From Methylobacterium sp. E-065 (lineage in GTDB: Bacteria > Pseudomonadota > Alphaproteobacteria > Rhizobiales > Beijerinckiaceae), in the NCBI RefSeq assembly GCF_022829605.1, contig NZ_JAKSYD010000188.1, positions 1 through 64,000 on the forward strand: a stretch of DNA of 64,000 nt, read 5' to 3'. The translations under genes and the position numbers were made by a program. Under the pieces are notes generated by a model. The model worked only from the letters and a program-made list of their open reading frames with translations. It had not been told where the DNA came from and did no database searches. Each line of letters opens with the position of its first letter. The stretch's first letter is position 1. Shown piece after piece: positions 25,032 through 33,178 of the stretch.

Positions 25032-25183
25032 GGGCTGCCGCGCCCAACCTTCGGGCCGCCGTACCTTGGCTCGCCCTGGCGGCCGGCCTGATCCTCGCCA
25101 CATTGCCGGCGTGGCGACCGCTATTCTTCGAGACCGCTTTGTCGATCGAGGACCTCCTGAACCTGCGCTGCCTGCCGCGCTGA
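25028..25183 (+). CDS. 51-residue single-span peptide coupled to DUF2243
   Basis: The ATG at 25028 lies inside the stop overlap of the DUF2243 gene (ATGA). The product has one hydrophobic helix (VPWLALAAGLILATLPAW) followed by RPLFFETALSIEDLLNLRCL and a basic end. The single Cys near the C-terminus and the tight coupling suggest it works with DUF2243. It is short, so confidence is moderate. Confidence 0.6.
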   Translation: MRAAAPNLRAAVPWLALAAGLILATLPAWRPLFFETALSIEDLLNLRCLPR

Positions 25184-25199
25184 GCCGCGCGGCCGCCGG

Positions 25200-25958
25200 T
25201 CAGGTGCCCGCCGCCTCGCCGAGCAGCGTCCGGACGAAGCGCTGCGTGCGCGGATCCCCTGGCTTTCCGAACAGGTCGGCGGCGGCGCCCTGCTCGACGA
25301 TGGTGCCGCCCTCCAGGAACACCACCGTGGCGGCGACGCGACGCGCGAGGCGCAGGTCGTGGGTCGCCATCAGCATGGTCGTGCCCTCGCCTGCGAGGCC
25401 GGCCAGCACGTCCACCACTTCGGCGGCGAGTTCGGGATCGAGGGCCGAGGTCGGCTCGTCGCAGAGCAGCAGGCGCGGGGAGGGCGCGAGTGCCCGGGCG
25501 ATCGCCACCCGCTGCTGCTGGCCGCCCGACAGGCTGGCGGGCCAGTCCGCCGCCTTGTGGGCGAGGCCGACGCGCTCCAGCAGATCCAGCGCCCGAGCTC
25601 GCGCCTTGGCCGGTGGCCATTGGGCTACCGTGACGAGGCCCTCCATCACGTTCTCGACCACGGTGCGGTGAGGGAAGAGCTGGAAGTTCTGGAACACCAT
25701 GCCGGTCTGGCGGCGCACGGCGAGCACGTCCCGCCGGGCCGGCGGGTGTCCCGGTCGGAACTCGAGACGGAGGTCGCCGACGGTGAGTGTGCCGCCTTGC
25801 GGGATCTCCAGCAGGTTCACGCAGCGCAGCAGCGTCGACTTGCCCGAGCCCGACGGGCCGATCAGCGCCGTCACCCGCCCCTCCGGAATGGCGAGATCGA
25901 CGCCCCGCAGGACCGGGTTGGCGCCGAAGCGTTTCTCGATGGCCGATAGGGCGATCAC
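25200..25958 (-). CDS. tcyN: amino-acid (L-cystine type) ABC transporter ATPase
   Basis: The 252-residue ATPase has Walker A GPSGSGKS (34-41), Q-loop VFQNFQLFPH, signature LSGGQQQRVAIARAL, Walker B LLLCDEPTSALD and H-switch ATHD. It belongs to the polar-amino-acid family (GlnQ/TcyN). The GTG start at 25958 overlaps the permease stop. With the permease and cystine-type binding protein upstream it makes a complete importer; E. coli equivalents are TcyN (YecC), TcyL (YecS) and TcyJ (FliY). Confidence 0.85.
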   Translation of the reverse strand: MIALSAIEKRFGANPVLRGVDLAIPEGRVTALIGPSGSGKSTLLRCVNLLEIPQGGTLTVGDLRLEFRPGHPPARRDVLAVRRQTGMVFQNFQLFPHRTVVENVMEGLVTVAQWPPAKARARALDLLERVGLAHKAADWPASLSGGQQQRVAIARALAPSPRLLLCDEPTSALDPELAAEVVDVLAGLAGEGTTMLMATHDLRLARRVAATVVFLEGGTIVEQGAAADLFGKPGDPRTQRFVRTLLGEAAGT

Positions 25959-26635
25959 GCGCGCGCCTCCAGATAGCCGCCATAGCGCCCGAGGCGCCGT
26001 TCCAAGAGCGTCTGCAGCCAGGACAGGAGCGAGGACAGGACGAGGTAGATCAGGGCGGCCTCGATATAGAGGATCAGCGGCTCGTAGGTGACCGCGACGA
26101 TGCGCTGGGCCGCCTGGAACAGCTCCGGCACGGTGATGGCGGCGGCGAGCGAGGTGTCCTTCACCAGGGCGATGAAGGTGTTGGCGAGCGACGGCACCGC
26201 GACCCGCGCCGCCTGGGGCAGGATCGTGCGGCGCAGCGCCTGGGCGGGTGTCATGCCGATCGCGTAGGACGCCTCCCACTGGCCCTTCGGGATGGACGCG
26301 ATGGCGGCGCGGATGATCTCGGACGTGTAGGCGCCGACGTTCAGCGTGAACCCGATCACCGCGGCCGGGAAGGCGTCGATCAGGATCCCGAGGCTTGGCA
26401 GGCCATAGAAGATCACGAAGAGCTGGACGAGGAGCGGCGTGCCCCGGAAGATCCACACGTAGAGCCACGCCAGGGCCGCTAGGGGGCGGGGGGCGAACAG
26501 GCGCAGGAGGGCGGTTCCGAGACCGAGGGCGAGCCCCAGCGTGAAGGCGATCAGCGTCAGCGGAACGGTGAAGCGCAAGCCTGCGACGAGGAGTGGCTCG
26601 AGCGATTGAAGCATGAGGTCGAGCCAATGCGGCAC
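25955..26635 (-). CDS. tcyL: amino-acid (L-cystine type) ABC transporter permease
   Basis: The 226-residue protein has five hydrophobic helices and the HisM/GlnP family signature. The segments are WLYVWIFRGTPLLVQLFVIFYGLP, GAYTSEIIRAAIASIPKGQWEASYAIGMTP and the coupling loop RRTILPQAARVAVPSLANTFIALVKDTSLA. The start is GTG at 26635 with GGAGA upstream. It is coupled by GTGA overlap to the ATPase gene. The binding-protein gene lies 446 bases upstream, separated by a palindromic repeat, so the three may form one transcript with altered stoichiometry. Confidence 0.86.
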   Translation of the reverse strand: MPHWLDLMLQSLEPLLVAGLRFTVPLTLIAFTLGLALGLGTALLRLFAPRPLAALAWLYVWIFRGTPLLVQLFVIFYGLPSLGILIDAFPAAVIGFTLNVGAYTSEIIRAAIASIPKGQWEASYAIGMTPAQALRRTILPQAARVAVPSLANTFIALVKDTSLAAAITVPELFQAAQRIVAVTYEPLILYIEAALIYLVLSSLLSWLQTLLERRLGRYGGYLEARA

Positions 26636-27081
26636 GGGGCGGCGTCTCCTTTCGGGGGAACGGGGTTACTTCGCATATCTTCACCGAAGAAGGGGCTCGA
26701 ACCGCGCGTTTTCTTCCCCCGGCAGAGCGGCAGCGGGCGACCAACGTTCGAGGCACGCGGTTTGTGACAGAACGCTACGGGCTCCCTCTCCCGAGCGGGA
26801 GAGGGTTGGGGTGAGGGACGAGAACTGTCAGGATCGAGCACGGGATTGATGCGCCGACGGGGCGCGCCCGATCCTGAAAGACCTGATCCCTCACCCTGTC
26901 CCTCTCCCGCACGGGAGAGGGGACCCGCGCTTTATCTTGCCGCCTGTTCCCTGCACACGATGTGTAGATCCGGTAGCCTTTGCGAGGCAGGGAGAGGCGC
27001 TGATGCTTTCGCCTTCTTACCGACAGCCCGGATCAACCTAGCTCTATGTGAGCGGCGTCGCGGCACTGCCTCTCTGAAAAT
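26636..27081. other. intergenic region between binding-protein and permease genes
   Basis: 446 bases that hold the double palindrome listed at 26784-26921 and otherwise no convincing gene. Such elements between binding-protein and permease genes often stabilise the upstream part of the mRNA, allowing more binding protein than permease. Confidence 0.5.
26784..26921. repeat. double intergenic palindrome (CCCTCTCCCG hairpins)
   Basis: Two hairpins share the same 10-bp stem CCCTCTCCCG/CGGGAGAGGG, at 26784-26805 (loop AG) and 26900-26921 (loop CA). They are flanked internally by GGGGTGAGGG (26808-26817) and its complement-like CCCTCACCC (26888-26896), so the whole unit is an inverted pair. This looks like a REP/BIME-type element. 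It lies between tcyJ and tcyL. Confidence 0.75.
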
Positions 27082-27858
27082 TCACTTCGAGACGTCCGCC
27101 TCAAAGTACTTCTGCGCGATCGCCGCATAGCTGCCATCGGCCTTGATCTCGTCGAGCGCCTTGTCGAGGGCGGCCTTCAGCGCGGGGTTGTTCTTGCGCA
27201 GGATGATCCCGGAGGCGTCCGCGTCGGCCTGCTCGGCGGCGATCTTCATGGGGGCGTTCGGCTTCTGCTTGCGGAAGTCGAGGAACGACAGGTTGTCGTT
27301 GACGGTGGCGTCGGCCCGTCCGGTGATCACCAACTGGACCGACTGATCGAACCCGTCCGTGCCGATGAGCTGCGCGCCGGACTGCTCGGCCAAGCGGGCG
27401 AAGTTACTGGTCAGGCTCTGGGCGGCCTTCTTGCCCTTCAGGTCGGCGAAGGATGTGATGTCGGTTCGGTCCGACTTGGTGATCAGCACGGCGCGAGCCC
27501 GGATATAGGGCTCCGAGAAGTCGAACTTCGCCTGCCGCTCCTTGGTGATGCCGACTTGGTTGATCACCACGTCGTAGCGTCCGCCGTCGAGCCCCGCGAT
27601 CAGCCCGTCCCACTTGCCCTCGAGAAACTGGGGCGTGACGCCGAGCTTCTCGGCGACCTTGCGGCCGATCTCCACGTCGAACCCGACGAGCGCCCCGGAG
27701 GCATCGTGGAACGTGAAGGGCGCGTAGGTGCCCTCGGTGCCGATGCGTAGGGTCTTGGCGGCCCGGATCGTGTCGAGGTCGTCGGCCCGGGCGGGCGCGC
27801 CCAGGATGAGAGCCGAGACGGCCAGCACCGCGGCCAGACCGGTCGAGAAAAGTCGCAT
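27082..27858 (-). CDS. tcyJ: L-cystine-binding periplasmic protein
   Basis: The 258-residue SBP_bac_3 protein has a signal peptide (MRLFSTGLAAVLAVSALILG, APARA). Its body parallels E. coli TcyJ/FliY closely: GTYAPFTFHDASGALVGFDVEI, GRYDVVINQVGITKERQAKF, KGKKAAQSLTSNFARLAEQSG and RADATVNDNLSFLDF followed by KQKPNAPMKI. These features separate cystine binders from other polar-amino-acid binders. The ATG at 27858 with GAGG upstream is preferred to an in-frame GTG at 27873. It delivers cystine to the TcyL/TcyN pair. Confidence 0.88.
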   Translation of the reverse strand: MRLFSTGLAAVLAVSALILGAPARADDLDTIRAAKTLRIGTEGTYAPFTFHDASGALVGFDVEIGRKVAEKLGVTPQFLEGKWDGLIAGLDGGRYDVVINQVGITKERQAKFDFSEPYIRARAVLITKSDRTDITSFADLKGKKAAQSLTSNFARLAEQSGAQLIGTDGFDQSVQLVITGRADATVNDNLSFLDFRKQKPNAPMKIAAEQADADASGIILRKNNPALKAALDKALDEIKADGSYAAIAQKYFEADVSK

Positions 27859-28187
27859 CCGAAAATACCTCACGCCGATAACAATGTTCTCTCGCGGCCG
27901 TCGAAGTCGATCCGGCCCCGCGCGTTCATTTCGTCAATGAATCGAGCCGAGCCGTCAAGGCAAGCGAACGGATCAATCGTGGTGAAGCCGAGCTCCTTCG
28001 CGCCGGTCTACTCCGGCCGCGTCTGGATTGTTCTGGGTTAGGGGCTGAAACTAAGCTGACCATCCTGTCACATCGGCGGCTGTGCCCCGCGACGATGCCG
28101 CGCGGCGTTCGTGATAGGAGGCGGCCCGCCCCGGGCATCGAACGATTCGCGGGGTGGACTCTTGGCCCCGCCGCAGAAGGACCGCCC
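27859..28187. other. divergent intergenic region
   Basis: 329 bases between the divergent tcyJ and DapA-family genes. I see no gene and no strong palindrome; promoters for both genes are expected here but no consensus stands out. Confidence 0.4.
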
Positions 28188-29114
28188 ATGACTTCGCTCG
28201 CTCACGCCTATCGTGGCGTCTTCCCGGTCGCCCCCACGGTGTTCGACGCCTCCGGCGCCCTCGATCTCGACGGGCAGCGCCGGGCGATCGATTTCATGAT
28301 CGATGCCGGCAGCCACGGCATCTGCATCCTCGCGAACTTCTCCGAGCAATTCGTGCTCACCGACGACGAGCGCGAGCGCGTGATGCACGCCGTGCTGGAC
28401 CATGTGGCCGGCCGCGTGCCGGTGATCGTCACCACGACGCATTTCGCCACGCAGGTCTGTGCCGAGCGCTCGCGCCGGGCACAGGATGCCGGGGCCGCCA
28501 TGGTGATGATCATGCCGCCCTATCACGGCGCCACGATCCGCGTGCCCGAGATCGGCGTCTACGACTTCTTCCGCACGGTTTCGGACGCGATCTCCATCCC
28601 GATCATGATCCAGGATGCGCCGGTTTCGGGCACGCCCCTCTCGGCTGCGTTCCTGGCGCGCATGGCCCGGGAAATCGCCAACGTCAGCTATTTCAAGATC
28701 GAGACCGCCCAGGCGGCCGCGAAACTGCGCGAGCTGATCGCGCTCGGCGGCGATGCCGTGGTCGGCCCCTGGGACGGCGAGGAGGCGATCACCCTGATGG
28801 CCGATCTCGATGCCGGCGCCACCGGGGCGATGACCGGCGGTGCCTATCCGGATGGGATCCGCCGGATCACCGACGCCTTTGCGGCCGGGCGCCGAGAGGA
28901 AGCTCTCGACGCCTATGAGCGCTGGCTGCCGCTGATCAACTACGAGAACCGGCAATGCGGGCTGCTCGCCTGCAAGGCATTGATGCAGGAGGGCGGGGTG
29001 ATCGCCCACGAGACCGCGCGCCTCCCGCTTCAGCCGCTCCACCCGGCGACCCGGGCGGGCCTGATCGAACTCGCCCGCCGGAACGACGCGCTGGTGCTGC
29101 GCTGGGGGCGGTAG
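28188..29114 (+). CDS. DapA-family (dihydrodipicolinate synthase-like) lyase/aldolase
   Basis: The 308-residue TIM-barrel protein has the Schiff-base lysine at K170 in SYFKIET. The usual YNxP tyrosine motif is replaced by IQDAPVSG (141-148), and the pyruvate-binding loop is ANFSEQFVLTDDER. The missing YN motif argues against true DHDP synthase. It suggests a sugar-acid enzyme of the family, such as a 2-keto-3-deoxy-sugar-acid dehydratase or aldolase. AGAAGG precedes the ATG at 28188. It is convergent with the aminotransferase gene, with eight bases between the stops. The substrate cannot be fixed. Confidence 0.82.
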   Translation: MTSLAHAYRGVFPVAPTVFDASGALDLDGQRRAIDFMIDAGSHGICILANFSEQFVLTDDERERVMHAVLDHVAGRVPVIVTTTHFATQVCAERSRRAQDAGAAMVMIMPPYHGATIRVPEIGVYDFFRTVSDAISIPIMIQDAPVSGTPLSAAFLARMAREIANVSYFKIETAQAAAKLRELIALGGDAVVGPWDGEEAITLMADLDAGATGAMTGGAYPDGIRRITDAFAAGRREEALDAYERWLPLINYENRQCGLLACKALMQEGGVIAHETARLPLQPLHPATRAGLIELARRNDALVLRWGR

Positions 29115-29121
29115 GCTCGGT

Positions 29122-30336
29122 TCAGCCTGCGCGGCCGAACACGGCGGAGAGGCGCTCCACCGCCTCCCGCGCCAGTTCCGGGCTGATGGCGAAGCAGATC
29201 CGCACCAGACCCTCGCCCTCCGGCCCGAAGGCGGTGCCGGGGGCCACACCGACCTTGGCCTCGCGCAGCAGGCGCAGCGCGAGGTCGAGGCTCGGCTCGT
29301 CGCCGCCCATCCGGGCCATCAGGTAGAAGGCGCCGTCTGGCGGCGCCACGGTGACGCCCGGCAGCCGGGACAGGCCGTCCACCAGGATCGCGCGCGCCTC
29401 GGCGCAACGGTCGACCATGGTGCGGATGAAGCCGTCGCCCTCGTTCAGCGCCGCGATGCAGGCGTGCTGCACGAAGGTCGAGATCGAGGTGGTGCTGTAC
29501 TGCCCGAGCTTGGCGAAGGTCGGCGCCAACCCGCGCGGATAGATGACCCAGCCGGCGCGCCAGCCGGTCATCGCCCAGTTCTTCGAGAACGTGTTGGTGA
29601 CGATCAGCCGGTCGTCCGGCTCGCAGATCTGCAGGAAGGACGGGGCGATCCGGTTGCCGTAGGTGAAATGCGCGTAGACCTCGTCCGACAGGATCCAGAG
29701 ACCGCGGGCGCGGGCGAGGTCGCGCAGGGCCGTCATCTCGGCGAGCGGCATGGTCCAGCCCGTCGGGTTCGAGGGCGAGTTGATCATGATCACCCGGGTG
29801 CGGGGCGTCAGCGCGGCCTCGATATCGGCGAGCGGCAGGGCGAAGCGCCCGTCCGCCTGCCTGCGGTAGGGCACCGCCACCGGCACGCCGCCGGTGATGC
29901 GCACGGCCTCCCGCAGGTTCGGCCAAGCGGGAGAGGGGATGATGATCTCGTCGCCGGGCTCCAGCAGCACCTGGGCGGCCTGCATGATCGCGTTCATGCC
30001 GCCGGCCGTGACGGCGAACCGGTCGGGCGGGATCTCCACGCCCCAGTGGCGGGCGTGATAGGCGCCCAGCGCCTCGCGCAGGGCCGGCAGGCCCAGCGAG
30101 GTCGTGTAGCGGGTATGCCCCGCGAGCATCGCCCGGTGCGCCGCCTCGATGATGAAGGGCGGCGTCGCGAGGTCGCCCTCTCCGATCCAGAGCTTCACCA
30201 CCTCCGGGTCGTCGCGCCCGCGATCCGCCACGAGGCCGATCTGGCTCGTGCCGATGCCGCGGATGCGGTCCGACAGGAGCGCGGCGAGATCGACCGGAGC
30301 GGCTTCAGCAAAGGGCGCGGCAAGGGAATCGGCCAT
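29122..30336 (-). CDS. class I/II PLP-dependent aminotransferase
   Basis: The 404-residue aspartate-aminotransferase-fold enzyme has TAGGMNAIMQA (substrate/phosphate loop), NSPSNPTG (186-193), SDEVYAHF (D218 and Y221 contact PLP) and the PLP lysine K252 in TNTFSKNWAMTGWRAGW, with the C-terminal arginine region VRICF. ATG at 30336 gives the normal length. Substrate specificity among Asp, aromatic or branched-chain amino acids is not evident. It is divergent from the cioAB operon, and the 18-bp palindrome in the shared region could affect it as well. Confidence 0.87.
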   Translation of the reverse strand: MADSLAAPFAEAAPVDLAALLSDRIRGIGTSQIGLVADRGRDDPEVVKLWIGEGDLATPPFIIEAAHRAMLAGHTRYTTSLGLPALREALGAYHARHWGVEIPPDRFAVTAGGMNAIMQAAQVLLEPGDEIIIPSPAWPNLREAVRITGGVPVAVPYRRQADGRFALPLADIEAALTPRTRVIMINSPSNPTGWTMPLAEMTALRDLARARGLWILSDEVYAHFTYGNRIAPSFLQICEPDDRLIVTNTFSKNWAMTGWRAGWVIYPRGLAPTFAKLGQYSTTSISTFVQHACIAALNEGDGFIRTMVDRCAEARAILVDGLSRLPGVTVAPPDGAFYLMARMGGDEPSLDLALRLLREAKVGVAPGTAFGPEGEGLVRICFAISPELAREAVERLSAVFGRAG

Positions 30337-30528
30337 GGGGCGCGGGGGCTCTCGTGAGGTCCGGGCGCAGCCAACAGGGGGGCGCTCCGCGGCCCTTTGG
30401 CCCGATGCGTCGCCGGGCCTGCCGCATCCCGATCGTGAGTGAGGGACTGAACCTGCCGCGTTCCGGACCACGCGTCCAGAGACCCTGCGTGGCGCACCGG
30501 CCCAAACCACACGCAGAAGTTATCGTTT

Positions 30529-30546
30529 TTTCAGAAATTTCTGAAA
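30529..30546. promoter_or_regulatory. perfect 18-bp palindromic operator upstream of cioA
   Basis: TTTCAGAAATTTCTGAAA is its own reverse complement over 18 bases. It stands out in an otherwise GC-rich region and ends 42 bases before the cioA start, where a promoter would be expected. The GbsR-like regulator gene at the end of the cio operon is the natural candidate to bind it. The aminotransferase gene on the other side starts about 190 bases away. Confidence 0.75.
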
Positions 30547-30588
30547 TTGCTAGACCGTGAGTCGCCATCGCTTGGCGGGAGGCCTGCC

Positions 30589-32007
30589 GTGCTCGCCCAT
30601 CTCGATCCGCTGATCCTCGCACGTGCGCAGTTCGGGTTCACGGTGGCGTTCCACATCGTGTTCCCATCCTTCTCGATCGGACTGGCCAGTTACCTCGCCG
30701 TGTTGGAAGGCCTGTGGCTCGCCACCGGGCGGCCGGTCTACATGGATCTGTTCCGCTACTGGCTGAAGATCTTCGCCATCGCCTTCGCCATGGGCGTCGT
30801 GTCCGGGCTGGTGATGTCCTACCAGTTCGGCACCAACTGGTCGGTCTTCTCCGACAAGACCGGGCCGGTGCTCGGGCCGATGATGGCCTACGAGGTGCTG
30901 TCGGCGTTCTTTCTGGAGGCCGGCTTCCTCGGGGTGATGCTGTTCGGCATGACGAAGGTCGGCCCGCGGCTCCACTTCGCCGCGACCCTGATGGTGGCGC
31001 TCGGGACCTTCTTCTCGGCCTTCTGGATCCTGTCGGTGAACTCGTGGATGCAGACGCCGGCCGGTTACGGCACCAACCCGCAGGGCCAGTTCGTGCCCCT
31101 GGACTGGTGGGCGGTGGTGTTCAACCCGTCCTTCCCGTTCCGCCTCGTCCACATGGTGCTGGCCGCCTACCTTACGACCTCCCTGGTGGTGGGCGCGGTC
31201 GGCGCGTGGCATCTGCTGCGCGACCGGGCCAACCCAGCCGCCCGCACGATGTTCTCGATGGCGATGTGGATGGCCGCGCTGGTGGCCCCCGCCCAAATCC
31301 TGGCCGGGGACGCGCACGGGCTCAACACCCTGGAGCACCAGCCCGCCAAGGTCATGGCCATGGAGGGCCATTACCAGAGCCATCCAGACGGGGCGCCGCT
31401 GGTGCTGTTCGGCCTGCCCGATCAGGAGGCCGGGACAATCCGCTATGCGGTAAAGATCCCGAAGCTGTCCTCGCTGGTGCTCAAGCACGCCCTCGACGCG
31501 CCGCTCGCCGGCCTCGACAGCCTGCCCCGTAAGGACTGGCCGCCGGTGCCGGTCGTGTTCTGGTCGTTCCGGGTGATGGTGGGCCTGGGGCTGCTGATGC
31601 TCCTGCTCGGCGGCCTCAGTCTGCTCGCCCGTTATCAGGGCCGGCTCTACGCGTGGGCCCCCCTGCACCGCTTCGCCCTCGCCATGGGGCCGGCCGGCTT
31701 CGTGGCGGTGCTGGCCGGCTGGATCACCACCGAGGTCGGGCGCCAGCCCTACACGGTCTACGGCCTGCTGCGCACGGCGGACTCCGCATCGCCGCTCGCC
31801 GGGCCGGCGGTGGCCGCCTCGCTCACCGCCTTCGTGGTGGTCTATTTCTCGGTCTTCGCCATGGGGACGTTCTACATCCTGCGCCTCATGGCCAAGCCGC
31901 CGCAGGTCGGCGAGCCCGGTCTCCAGCCGGGCGTGCCGATCCGCACCGCGGGCATCACGCCCGCCCCCGCGGTCGATCCCGACCGTCATCTCCAGCCGGC
32001 CGAGTGA
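30589..32007 (+). CDS. cioA: cytochrome bd-type (cyanide-insensitive) quinol oxidase subunit I
   Basis: The 472-residue membrane protein is subunit I of a bd oxidase. Landmarks are the heme ligand H22 in VAFHIVFPSF, the conserved Glu pair in AYEVLSAFFLEAGFLGVMLFG, NSWMQTPAGY, a His in FPFRLVHM (heme b558 region) and the C-terminal WITTEVGRQPYTVYGLLRT. The quinol loop is short, which is the CIO-like class. The start is GTG at 30589 with GGGAGG eight bases upstream. It oxidises ubiquinol and reduces oxygen at the inner membrane without proton pumping, and is typically used at low oxygen or under respiratory poisoning. cioB follows after seven bases. Confidence 0.93.
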   Translation: MLAHLDPLILARAQFGFTVAFHIVFPSFSIGLASYLAVLEGLWLATGRPVYMDLFRYWLKIFAIAFAMGVVSGLVMSYQFGTNWSVFSDKTGPVLGPMMAYEVLSAFFLEAGFLGVMLFGMTKVGPRLHFAATLMVALGTFFSAFWILSVNSWMQTPAGYGTNPQGQFVPLDWWAVVFNPSFPFRLVHMVLAAYLTTSLVVGAVGAWHLLRDRANPAARTMFSMAMWMAALVAPAQILAGDAHGLNTLEHQPAKVMAMEGHYQSHPDGAPLVLFGLPDQEAGTIRYAVKIPKLSSLVLKHALDAPLAGLDSLPRKDWPPVPVVFWSFRVMVGLGLLMLLLGGLSLLARYQGRLYAWAPLHRFALAMGPAGFVAVLAGWITTEVGRQPYTVYGLLRTADSASPLAGPAVAASLTAFVVVYFSVFAMGTFYILRLMAKPPQVGEPGLQPGVPIRTAGITPAPAVDPDRHLQPAE

Positions 32008-32014
32008 GGCAGTC

Positions 32015-33022
32015 ATGCTGTACAGCGTCGATCTCACCATCCTCTGGGCGTTCGTCATCGCCTTCGCGGTCTTCGCCTACATCGTCATGGATGGCTTCGA
32101 TCTTGGCATCGGCATCCTGTTCCCGATCCTGCGGCCGGGACCCGACCGGGACACCGCGATGAACTCGATCGCCCCGGTCTGGGACGGCAACGAGACCTGG
32201 CTGGTGATGGGCGGGGGTGGGCTGTTCGCGGTCTTCCCGCTCGCCTACGCGGTCATCCTGCCGGCGCTCTACGCGCCGATCCTCGCGATGCTGCTGGGTC
32301 TGGTCTTCCGGGGCGTCGCCTTCGAGTTCCGCTGGCGGGATCCTGGCCACCGGGCCGTCTGGGACATGGCCTTCACGGTCGGTTCCGTGGTGGCGGCCCT
32401 GGCCCAGGGGATCACCCTGGGGGCGCTGCTCCAGGGCATCGCCGTGGAGGGCCGCGCCTATGCGGGCGGCTGGTGGGATTGGCTGACGCCGTTCAGCCTG
32501 CTGGTCGGCGTGAGTCTCGCGATCGCCTACGCGCTGCTCGGGGCCACGTGGCTGGTGATGCGCACCGAGGGCCTGCTCCAGCTCCAGGCCCGGCGTCTGG
32601 CCCAGCAGCTCACCGTCGGGACCGTGGCGGCGGTCGCCCTGGTGAGCGCCGCCACCCCGTTCCTGCAGGTGCGCTACTTCGAGCGCTGGATGGCGATGCC
32701 GAACGTGCTCGTGACCGCGCAGGTGCCGCTCCTCGTGGCGCTGGCGGGCTACGCCCTGTGGCGGACCCTGCGGAACGGGGGCGAGCGGGCGCCGTTCCTG
32801 ATCGCGCTCGGGCTGTTCGGCCTGTCGTTCTTAGGGCTCGGCATCAGCATCTACCCCGACGTGGTGCCGGGGCGGATCACGATCTGGCAGGCGGCCGCCC
32901 CCGAGGCGAGCCAGATCTTCCTGCTGGTCGGCGCCGCGGCGCTGATCCCGACCATCCTGGCCTACACCGCGTATTCGTATTGGGTGTTCCGCGGCAAGGT
33001 CGACACGCACGGATATCACTGA
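32015..33022 (+). CDS. cioB: cytochrome bd-type quinol oxidase subunit II
   Basis: The 335-residue membrane protein has about eight helices and the CydB family pattern: YIVMDGFDLGIGILFP, NSIAPVWDGNETWLVMGGGGLFAVFPLAY, RGVAFEFRW and, near the end, SIYPDVVPGRITIWQAAAPEAS. It forms the oxidase with CioA. The final TGA shares its A with the ATG of a downstream 40-residue gene. No cydDC-type assembly transporter lies nearby. Confidence 0.93.
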   Translation: MLYSVDLTILWAFVIAFAVFAYIVMDGFDLGIGILFPILRPGPDRDTAMNSIAPVWDGNETWLVMGGGGLFAVFPLAYAVILPALYAPILAMLLGLVFRGVAFEFRWRDPGHRAVWDMAFTVGSVVAALAQGITLGALLQGIAVEGRAYAGGWWDWLTPFSLLVGVSLAIAYALLGATWLVMRTEGLLQLQARRLAQQLTVGTVAAVALVSAATPFLQVRYFERWMAMPNVLVTAQVPLLVALAGYALWRTLRNGGERAPFLIALGLFGLSFLGLGISIYPDVVPGRITIWQAAAPEASQIFLLVGAAALIPTILAYTAYSYWVFRGKVDTHGYH

Positions 33023-33144
33023 TGATCACCGCCTCACCGCTGCCCCTGTGGAAGCGCCTCGCCTGGTTCGTGGCGATCTGGGCGCTCAGCATCGTGACGC
33101 TTGGATCGGTCGCGACGCTGCTCCGGTTCTGGCTCAGGACCTGA
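33022..33144 (+). CDS. DUF2474 small subunit of the bd oxidase
   Basis: A 40-residue single-span protein starting MITASPLPLWKRLAWFVAIW and continuing ALSIVTLGSVATLLRFWL. The W-K-R-L-x-W-F-x-x-I-W-x-x-S pattern is that of DUF2474, a family found directly after cioB and thought to be an accessory subunit equivalent to CydX. Its ATG overlaps the cioB stop. It is too short to be called by many gene finders. Confidence 0.82.
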   Translation: MITASPLPLWKRLAWFVAIWALSIVTLGSVATLLRFWLRT

Positions 33145-33178
33145 TAGGCTGCGGATCCAGACCCCGTCGGAACGCCCC

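Noticed and set aside
25028..25183. 51-residue peptide considered as read-through noise after DUF2243
   Set aside because: I kept it as a gene because of the exact ATGA overlap and the clear membrane helix, rejecting the noise explanation.
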